Below are positions 1 to 5,257 of a stretch of 14,194 nucleotides of DNA, one piece after another. Origin of the DNA: Dehalococcoidales bacterium (GTDB taxonomy: Bacteria; Chloroflexota; Dehalococcoidia; Dehalococcoidales; UBA5760); NCBI GenBank assembly GCA_028717305.1, contig JAQUOC010000025.1, positions 1 through 14,194 of the forward strand, given 5' to 3'. The number at the start of each line of letters is the position of its first letter. The stretch's first letter is position 1. The notes beneath the pieces were generated by a model that did not search any database, was not told the DNA's origin, and saw only the letters and a program-made list of their open reading frames with translations. The position numbers and the translations under genes are program-made.

Positions 1-289
1 GGGCGATAAACCAGCTTATTACAGCGATCGCCTTGCGTTGTCTGAATTTTTCCACAAAAGAAATGGCGGGTAGCTGTAGTATTTGCATCAGGAACGGCAG
101 CGCTGCCAAAATACCGATTTGCAGACTGTTGGCGCCCAGTGCCAGGGCGTAAGCCACCAGGAAACCGCTGGTGGTGATGCTGTTAAAACCAAGAGATGCG
201 GTGCCTTCCAGTGTTAACCAGCGTAGACCGGAGGCTAACTCCGCCTCGGAAATGGTGGGTTTAGGCTTGAAAGTCCGGGGGAATTTCAC
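1..289 (-). CDS. MFS transporter, N-terminal part (cut by window edge)
   Basis: This is the first 96 codons of a membrane transporter; the rest lies beyond the left edge. After a polar N-terminus of about 25 residues come two hydrophobic segments (about residues 32-52 and 57-78). They are followed by a short basic loop, KFRQRKA at residues 81-87, as found between helices 2 and 3 of major facilitator proteins, and then the start of a third helix. The start is a GTG at 287-289: a TGA lies in frame five codons upstream, and a GAGG sits about 10 bases before the GTG. The gene lies downstream of and in the same direction as the winged-helix regulator, so the two may share a transcript and the regulator may control it. 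The substrate cannot be told from this fragment. The MFS assignment rests on helix pattern and the basic loop, not on a full-length match. Confidence 0.72.
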   Translation of the reverse strand, partial: MKFPRTFKPKPTISEAELASGLRWLTLEGTASLGFNSITTSGFLVAYALALGANSLQIGILAALPFLMQILQLPAISFVEKFRQRKAIAVISWFIA

Positions 290-330
290 GGGAAACAGAC
301 CTCATGGGGCTAATATTACGGTTCTCACCT

Positions 331-350
331 CTACTTCTTCATCGAAGTAG
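331..350. other. Perfect 7-bp inverted repeat between regulator and MFS gene
   Basis: CTACTTC and GAAGTAG flank a 6-base loop. No T-run follows on the minus strand, so it is not a clear intrinsic terminator for the regulator. It could be a protein-binding dyad or an mRNA hairpin ahead of the MFS gene. Confidence 0.4.
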
Positions 351-370
351 CATATTTATGGCGGATCACA

Positions 371-676
371 CTAAGACTTGCCGGGTTTTGGCTTTCGTGT
401 TCTACTCTTCCACCCCAACATTACCAGCAACTCTCCTACCGCAGCGTCACCCATTTCATCCTTGATCGGCATGTCAGAGTGGATCTTGTATTTATTCTGC
501 CGGCCTACTTTAAGTTTCGTAATATATCCCTCTGCTTCAAGGTCCATGATGATCCTGTGGGCAGTTCGTTCTGTTACTCCGATATTGTCTCCGATTTCTC
601 GGGCGGTAAGATTCGGGTGCTTGGCAATGGTCGCTAAGACCAGTCCGTGATTGGTGATAAAAGTCCAATCGCCCAT
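371..676 (-). CDS. Winged-helix (MarR/ArsR-like) transcriptional regulator
   Basis: This is a 101-residue cytoplasmic DNA-binding protein. Residues 23-66 form a classic winged helix: helix LTAREIGDNIG, turn, recognition helix TERTAHRIIMDLEAEG, then the beta wing YITKLKVGRQNKYKI. The C-terminus is basic (RTRKPKPGK). No ligand-binding domain is visible, so the effector is unknown. A TTG 15 bases upstream (689-691) would give a longer protein, but the ATG at 674-676 has a perfect AGGAGG six bases before it that the longer version would bury in coding sequence, so I choose the ATG. The gene diverges from the plus-strand metabolic cluster and shares with it a 236-base spacer full of direct repeats. 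It probably controls itself and the divergent transcript, and possibly the MFS gene downstream. Small stand-alone regulators of this shape occur in Dehalococcoidia and archaea (recall, not a search). Confidence 0.85.
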   Translation of the reverse strand: MGDWTFITNHGLVLATIAKHPNLTAREIGDNIGVTERTAHRIIMDLEAEGYITKLKVGRQNKYKIHSDMPIKDEMGDAAVGELLVMLGWKSRTRKPKPGKS

Positions 677-682
677 TTCAAA

Positions 683-688
683 CCTCCT
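683..688 (-). promoter_or_regulatory. Shine-Dalgarno site fixing the regulator start
   Basis: AGGAGG on the minus strand, six bases before the ATG at 674-676. It decides that start over the upstream TTG. Confidence 0.85.
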
Positions 689-696
689 CAAAACAA

Positions 697-740
697 TTTC
701 TAAAATTCCCTAAAAAAATACTTGACAAAGTCCCTAAAAT
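697..740. repeat. Direct repeats of a TCCCTAAAA motif, candidate operator
   Basis: Exact copies of TCCCTAAAA lie at 707-715 and 731-739, 24 bp apart (just over two helical turns). A related TTTCTAAAA lies at 697-705. The second copy sits in the -35/-10 spacer of the plus-strand promoter, and the others lie between the promoter and the regulator's ribosome site. This placement suits an operator for the adjacent winged-helix protein; the binding is inferred. Confidence 0.5.
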
Positions 741-749
741 ATTTATAAT
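722..749 (+). promoter_or_regulatory. Consensus sigma70-type promoter facing the KamA cluster
   Basis: TTGACA at 722-727 and TATAAT at 744-749 are both exact consensus hexamers with a 16-bp spacer. Transcription would start near 756 and leave a leader of about 155 bases before the gene at 913. With no obvious terminator between 1243 and 1317, this promoter may serve the whole run 913-5180. Confidence 0.75.
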
Positions 750-858
750 TCTATTCCAGATATGTATTTCTAGTCTTTCATATGTTGTATTATGTTACCA
801 GAAAAGCGAGGGGAAATCAATAGAGGTGACCGGCAGATCAAAGTGATAAGCTCAACTG

Positions 859-912
859 ATGGTAATAATAAGTCGGAGAAGACGAATTATACTAAATTGT
901 ATGGGGGATTAG
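859..912 (+). other. 17-codon ORF abutting the next gene (possible leader peptide)
   Basis: An ATG at 859 opens 17 codons rich in Arg and Ile (MVIISRRRRIILNCMGD). It ends in TAG at 910-912, directly against the TTG proposed as the next start. The junction would allow translational coupling. No convincing Shine-Dalgarno precedes it, so it may be chance. Confidence 0.25.
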
Positions 913-1242
913 TTGAAGCACCTGCATTTGAGAAAAAATAGCGAATCGAGGTCATTACCGGATGCGGTGCAAAAATATCTTAGGCGGCAATTTATGCTTC
1001 AGAACGAATATGTTGAAAGGCTCAGGTGTTTTGAGATGGATGGCATCTTCCGCGAGCGGCCAGTAAGGCGTATCCGTGTCTTTAACCCTATCTTGGCTAA
1101 GAAGAGTCGATTAGCTATTCGTACTAATTCAGACCTGGAGCTTCATCCTGAGGTACTGGTCTTTGAGGGGCATATTGATGCGGAGGATAAAATCTACTTT
1201 GCTGACCGGCGAGCGATGATGCGTAAGACGGAGGAATCATAG
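913..1242 (+). CDS. Small basic protein of unknown function preceding kamA
   Basis: I do not recognise this 109-residue protein. It is hydrophilic and Arg-rich with no membrane segment, signal peptide or cysteine motif. The middle and C-terminal part (FRERPVRRIRVFNPILAKKSRLAIRT, then a stretch ending FEGHIDAEDKIYFADRRAMM) looks like a small folded beta-rich domain. The start is uncertain. TTG at 913 follows directly on a TAG and has a GGGGGA four bases upstream. The ATG at 994-996 is preceded by AGGCGG at six bases and would give an 82-residue protein. It lies 75 bases before kamA on the same strand, with no terminator visible between them, and is first in the putative transcript from the consensus promoter. 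An accessory or regulatory role for the KamA cluster is possible by position only. Confidence 0.6.
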   Translation: MKHLHLRKNSESRSLPDAVQKYLRRQFMLQNEYVERLRCFEMDGIFRERPVRRIRVFNPILAKKSRLAIRTNSDLELHPEVLVFEGHIDAEDKIYFADRRAMMRKTEES

Positions 1243-1317
1243 GCAGTACCGGTGGAATACCAGCGTTATTTAAGTATTTTACCATTATAGAAAGGGAAAA
1301 AGGAGATAAGAAACAGA

Positions 1318-2664
1318 GTGAACACATCAGCAAGGGCTATTAAAGAACGGTCGGTAGTCCGAGGTAAAGAAAGATCGGATAGAGCGGAAAATAGCGGGGG
1401 TGTCGTCGAAGACGAACCTCCGGGTAAAGCCGATCCCTTCGGCGATTGCGCAGAGGAACCCCCAAGTAAGACCGCCACCAACAGAGGCAGGTTTTTCGGT
1501 AATGTACCGGACAGTAACTGGAACGACTGGAGGTGGCATTTTCGTAACCGCATCACTACTGTTGATAAGCTAGCTGGATTTATCCCGCTGTCCAGTAGTG
1601 AGAAGGCTCAGATCAAGCTGGTCACCATGAAGTACCCTCTTTCCGTGACCCCTTATTATCTCTCACTGATCGACCCTGACGATCCGGATGACCCGGTTAG
1701 GAAACAGTCGATACCATCCATCCTGGAGATCACTATGGGGATGGTGGGTCTGGAAGACCCTCTTGATGAGATGAGAGATTCGGTAGTGCCCGGTCTGGTT
1801 CACCGCTACCCCGACCGGGTCTTGATGGTGCTTACCGATATCTGCCCTATGCTCTGCCGGCACTGTACCCGTAAGCGGGAGTGGCGCAACGGTGGTTGGG
1901 TACGGAATCCCGCCGAGATTGAAGCCATGCTTGACTATATTCGCCACCATAAAGCCGTCAGGGATGTCATCATATCCGGTGGTGATCCCTTGACGCTTTC
2001 CACGCCTCATTTGGAGGGGGTTATCTCCAGAATCAGGGCTATAGAGCATGTGGAGATCATCCGTATCGGAACTAGATTTCCGGTGGTGCTCCCGCAGCGT
2101 ATCGACGATGAGTTGTGTACTATGCTGTCCCGGTACAGTCCGATATGGCTCAACACGCATTTCAATCACTATCAGGAAATTACCCCGGAAGCGGCGGCGG
2201 CCTGTGACCGGTTACTCCGTAGCGGCATTCCGGTCAACAACCAGTCGGTGCTCCTGCGCGGAGTGAATGACAGTGTGGCGGCTCAGATGAAGCTGTGCCA
2301 CGGGCTGCTCAGAATCAAGGTGCGTCCCTACTATCTGTTCCAGTGTGACGAGGTGCAGGGTACCGAACACCTGCGCACTACGGTTGATGCCGGGATCAGC
2401 ATTATCGAAGGGCTACGAGGGCACACCTCGGGGCTGGCGGTCCCTAACTTTGTGATCGATCTGCCTCATGGTGGTGGCAAGGTACCTGTGCAACCGGACT
2501 ATGTCCTGGCAAAGAAGAAGGGAGAGCTGCTGATCAGAAACTACGAAAAACGCCTCTTCCGCTACCGAAATATGAAAGTATCGTTAGAGCCGGAGCCGGC
2601 ACCGGAGGTAGTAAGCTCTTTAAGCAGTTCTGATTCCGGTCTGCTGGTAGAAACGGGGGCCTGA
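1318..2664 (+). CDS. kamA: Lysine 2,3-aminomutase (KamA family, radical SAM / PLP)
   Basis: This 448-residue cytoplasmic enzyme should convert L-lysine to L-beta-lysine using S-adenosylmethionine, a [4Fe-4S] cluster and pyridoxal phosphate. The cluster motif CxxxCxxC is Cys176, Cys180 and Cys183, followed by RHCTRKR. The PLP lysine is Lys388 in GGGKVPVQPDY. Compared with remembered numbering of the Clostridium subterminale enzyme (C125, C129, C132, R134, D293, D330, K337), every residue matches at a constant offset of 51: Arg185 for the carboxylate, Asp344 (QCDE) and Asp381 (VIDLPHGGGK) for the lysine side-chain amine. This argues for lysine rather than glutamate as substrate and against the shorter EF-P-modifying EpmB. 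The first ~55 residues are a polar, charged extension. The GTG start has AGGAG 12 bases upstream and no better start follows before the conserved core. The ATP-grasp gene starts 16 bases after the stop. Confidence 0.93.
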   Translation: MNTSARAIKERSVVRGKERSDRAENSGGVVEDEPPGKADPFGDCAEEPPSKTATNRGRFFGNVPDSNWNDWRWHFRNRITTVDKLAGFIPLSSSEKAQIKLVTMKYPLSVTPYYLSLIDPDDPDDPVRKQSIPSILEITMGMVGLEDPLDEMRDSVVPGLVHRYPDRVLMVLTDICPMLCRHCTRKREWRNGGWVRNPAEIEAMLDYIRHHKAVRDVIISGGDPLTLSTPHLEGVISRIRAIEHVEIIRIGTRFPVVLPQRIDDELCTMLSRYSPIWLNTHFNHYQEITPEAAAACDRLLRSGIPVNNQSVLLRGVNDSVAAQMKLCHGLLRIKVRPYYLFQCDEVQGTEHLRTTVDAGISIIEGLRGHTSGLAVPNFVIDLPHGGGKVPVQPDYVLAKKKGELLIRNYEKRLFRYRNMKVSLEPEPAPEVVSSLSSSDSGLLVETGA

Positions 2665-2679
2665 TCCGGGGAGCTAACG

Positions 2680-3687
2680 ATGCGTATTGGTCTGGCCTAT
2701 GATCTTAAAGATGTTATCAGCCCGGAGGCAGGTGGCCCCGAGGATGCCCTGGAAGAGTATGATTCCGGAGAGACGATTGAGCTGATTAGCATGGCACTTA
2801 AATCAGCCGGTCATTCGGTAGTCAATATGGGCGGGGGATCTGATTTTCTTCTTAATATCCTCAGGGAAAAAGTTGACCTGGTCTTCAACATAGCTGAGGG
2901 GAGGGGTAACTACCGGAGCCGGGAGGCCCAGGTGCCCTCCATTCTGGAGATGCTGGATATCCCATACTCCGGTTCTGATCCTCAGTGTCTGGCGATTTGC
3001 CTCGATAAGCCCCTGACCAAGCAGTTGGTTAAAGCAGCCGGTATCGCTACTCCGGCCTGGCATGTTATTGATACTCCGGAGCAGCTCTCAGAAACATCCT
3101 GGGACGGACTAGTCTACCCGGCGATTATCAAGCCAGCTTACGAGGGTTCAAGTAAGGGTATTCATGCTAGCTCTCTGGTAAGCAACCCGGAGGAAGCAGT
3201 TGAGGTGGTAGGGCGTTTTCTTAAATGCTATCGGCAGCCGATGATGGCGGAGGAGTTTATTGCCGGGGATGAGGTCACTGTAGGTGTGGTCGGTAATACG
3301 CCGCCCTCAGTACTGGGTATGATGAGGATAGTTCCCAAGAAAAAGGTTGACCATTTTGTCTACTCACTTGAGGTGAAGCGTGACTACCTCAAGCTGGTTG
3401 ACTACGAGTGCCCGGCCCGTCTCGAAGAAGATGTCTTAGCGCAGATAGCGGCATCCAGCCTAAAAGCCTTTACCGTACTGGGGTGCCGGGACTTTGCCCG
3501 GTTGGACTTCAGAGTTGGCCCGGATAGAATACCATATTTTATCGAGGTAAACCCTCTGCCCGGGCTTGGTACATATAGCGACCTGATTATCATGGCACTC
3601 AAGCTGGGCTGGCGTTATGAAGAGCTCATCAACACTATACTCAGGGCGGTGGTAAAGAGATATCCGCAGTTCGTGCTGGCTCGGTGA
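2680..3687 (+). CDS. ATP-grasp ligase, D-Ala-D-Ala ligase-like (first of pair)
   Basis: This 335-residue ATP-grasp enzyme activates a carboxylate as an acyl phosphate and joins it to an amine. N-terminal domain 1-105 contains VDLVFNIAEG (66-74) and LDIPYSGSDP (92-101). LDK (108-110) opens the ATP-grasp region. The ATP lysine is Lys151 in IIKPAYEGSSKG, the adenine-side acids are in EEF (191-193), and the magnesium ligands lie in DFARLDFRV (271-279) and FIEVNP (Glu289, Asn291). True Ddl enzymes carry a serine/glutamate loop near residue 15 for the first D-Ala; here that stretch is a different acidic segment, so the substrate is likely not D-alanine. The ATG has GGGGAG six bases upstream. It shares the KamA transcript, so beta-lysine is a reasonable candidate substrate (inference). 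Automated tools would probably name it ddl. Confidence 0.88.
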   Translation: MRIGLAYDLKDVISPEAGGPEDALEEYDSGETIELISMALKSAGHSVVNMGGGSDFLLNILREKVDLVFNIAEGRGNYRSREAQVPSILEMLDIPYSGSDPQCLAICLDKPLTKQLVKAAGIATPAWHVIDTPEQLSETSWDGLVYPAIIKPAYEGSSKGIHASSLVSNPEEAVEVVGRFLKCYRQPMMAEEFIAGDEVTVGVVGNTPPSVLGMMRIVPKKKVDHFVYSLEVKRDYLKLVDYECPARLEEDVLAQIAASSLKAFTVLGCRDFARLDFRVGPDRIPYFIEVNPLPGLGTYSDLIIMALKLGWRYEELINTILRAVVKRYPQFVLAR

Positions 3688-3693
3688 GAGGGT

Positions 3694-4704
3694 ATGGTAT
3701 CAAGGAGACGTATTGCAGTTGTCTATAATGAGCCTTCCCCCTCACGTTACGATACCACCGGGGAAGAAAAAGCTGCTCTGGGTGTTCTGGAGTCGGTAGA
3801 GGCGGTCAGCCGCGCTCTCCTTGAAATTGGCTATGACACCATCAATATTCCGCTGGCCTCGCCTATCGAGTCAGCCCGGAAAAAGCTCAAGCCCTTGAAG
3901 GTGGATCTGGTCTTCAATCTCTTCGAAGGTTTTTGCGGCCAGCCGGAGACCGAAGCGATGGTGCCCGATTTTTTAACCGGGCTTGGGATAGCTTACACCG
4001 GCTGTCCGGCGAGTGCGCTGAAAGTAGCCCTGGATAAGGCTAAGTCCAAGCAGGTTATGAGAGCGGCCGGAATCAAAACGCCCGATTTCCAACTGCTTAC
4101 TTCCGAGACTCTCTCCCGGTTTAACCTGAGTTATCCCTGTATCGTAAAGCCCCGCAGTGAGGATGCGAGCCACGGTTTATCTCCAGCCAGCGTGGTGAGT
4201 GACCTTAGGTCACTGGCGGGTCAGGTTAGCAAGGTCTGTCAGTTCTATGGTGGCGAAGCACTGGTGGAAGAGTTTATTGATGGTCGGGAGTTTAATGTTA
4301 CCGTTCTCGGTAATGGTGATGGAGTCGTACTACCCGTTTCGGAAATCGTCTACTCACTGCCTCCGGATATGCCTCGAATTCTTACCTTCGCTGCTAAATG
4401 GGAGCCGGAAAGCCGCTACTTCAAGGAAACGAAGAATACCTGTCCCGCTCAAATCCCACCTGCCACTCAGCACCATATTACCGAAACGGTACGCAGGGCT
4501 TTCTTACTAATGTGCTCCCGGGGCTATGCCAGGGTGGACATGCGTTTGGATAGAAAAGGTGAGCTTAATGTTATCGAGGTAAATCCAAACCCCGATATCT
4601 CTCCCGGTTCCGGAGCCGTGATTCAGGCTGAAGCTGCCGGGATGAACTACACCCGGTTCATAGATAAGATTACCCGGCTTGCCTTCGAGAAGGATCAGCC
4701 ATGA
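3694..4704 (+). CDS. ATP-grasp ligase, D-Ala-D-Ala ligase-like (second of pair)
   Basis: This 336-residue paralogue starts 6 bases after its neighbour's stop. It repeats the same landmarks: VDLVFNLFEG (70-79), GIAYTGCPAS (98-107), LDK (113-115), KQVMRAAGIKTP (119-130), ATP lysine in VKPRSEDASHG (Lys152), EEF (192-194), GYARVDMR (277-284) and VIEVNPNP (293-300). The ATP and magnesium residues are intact, so it should be active. The glycine loop is more polar than in the first ligase and the region around 210-250 has little similarity, which suggests a different acceptor. Two sequential ligases imply a product of at least three building blocks, or two alternative couplings. The upstream GAGAGG is unusually close to the ATG, so translation may be coupled to the previous gene. 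Its stop overlaps the next start as ATGA. Confidence 0.87.
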   Translation: MVSRRRIAVVYNEPSPSRYDTTGEEKAALGVLESVEAVSRALLEIGYDTINIPLASPIESARKKLKPLKVDLVFNLFEGFCGQPETEAMVPDFLTGLGIAYTGCPASALKVALDKAKSKQVMRAAGIKTPDFQLLTSETLSRFNLSYPCIVKPRSEDASHGLSPASVVSDLRSLAGQVSKVCQFYGGEALVEEFIDGREFNVTVLGNGDGVVLPVSEIVYSLPPDMPRILTFAAKWEPESRYFKETKNTCPAQIPPATQHHITETVRRAFLLMCSRGYARVDMRLDRKGELNVIEVNPNPDISPGSGAVIQAEAAGMNYTRFIDKITRLAFEKDQP

Positions 4705-5180
4705 CCGTCAGTATACGACCTATGACCCGGCAGGATAAACCGGAAGTAATCAGACTGCTTAAGACTACGCCGGAGTTTGAGCCGTCTGAGGTGATGGTGG
4801 CGGAAGATGTTATCGATTGCTATCTTGAGCGACCGTCCGTGTCGGGGTACTACATTCAGGTAGCGGTAGCAGAGTCGATGGTGGCCGGCTATGTCTGCTA
4901 CGGGCCGGCTCCCATGACTGAAGGCACCTGGGACCTTTACTGGGTGGCGGTCTCTGCTGGGAGGCAGGGTAGAGGTATCGGTAGCGCCCTGGTTGCCCTG
5001 GCTGAAAATGAGGTAAGAAGCACCGGGGGAAGACAGGTTCTTATTGAGACATCATCCAAGCCGGGGTATGAAAAAACGAGGCGCTTTTACTTGGGCCGTG
5101 GTTATCAGATAGCCGGCTGTATCCCTGATTTCTATGCGCCTGGGGATGACAAGCTTATACTCCGAAAACTATTGCGGTAA
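4701..5180 (+). CDS. GNAT-family N-acetyltransferase
   Basis: This 159-residue single-domain acetyltransferase transfers an acetyl group from acetyl-CoA to a primary amine. The fold is visible in order: IRPMTRQDKPEVIRLL (beta1/alpha1), YIQVAVAESMVAGYV (beta2-3), LYWVAVSAGRQGRGIGSAL (79-97, beta4 and the pyrophosphate-binding motif A QGRGIG), VLIETS (beta5), and RRFYLGRGYQIAG (127-139, the aromatic beta6-7 arm). It overlaps the preceding ATP-grasp gene by four bases, so the two are translationally coupled and presumably act on the same pathway. By context the acceptor may be the amine of beta-lysine or of the ligase product, making it functionally comparable to, but shorter than, the AblB acetyltransferase that forms N-epsilon-acetyl-beta-lysine in methanogens. 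The substrate is inferred only. Confidence 0.88.
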   Translation: MTVSIRPMTRQDKPEVIRLLKTTPEFEPSEVMVAEDVIDCYLERPSVSGYYIQVAVAESMVAGYVCYGPAPMTEGTWDLYWVAVSAGRQGRGIGSALVALAENEVRSTGGRQVLIETSSKPGYEKTRRFYLGRGYQIAGCIPDFYAPGDDKLILRKLLR

Positions 5181-5213
5181 CACCTCGGTCAGCAATCCGA
5201 AGATCAGGATTAT

Positions 5214-5222
5214 TGATATAAT
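5214..5222 (+). promoter_or_regulatory. Extended -10 promoter element before the GNAT-HDAC gene
   Basis: TGATATAAT fits the extended -10 pattern TGnTATAAT exactly, with no recognisable -35. It lies 36 bases before the ATG at 5258, whose ribosome site is the G-rich GGCGGGG at 5244-5250. The GNAT-HDAC gene could therefore be transcribed separately as well as by read-through. Confidence 0.45.
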
Positions 5223-5257
5223 AATATAGCGGCGTCGAAAAACGGCGGGGTAATAGT

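Noticed and set aside
689..691. TTG start for the winged-helix regulator
   Set aside because: The AGGAGG that would be inside the longer frame is ideally placed for the ATG at 674-676.
1663..2169. A 168-codon minus-strand frame opposite kamA
   Set aside because: It covers the conserved KamA core on the other strand, with no recognisable domain.
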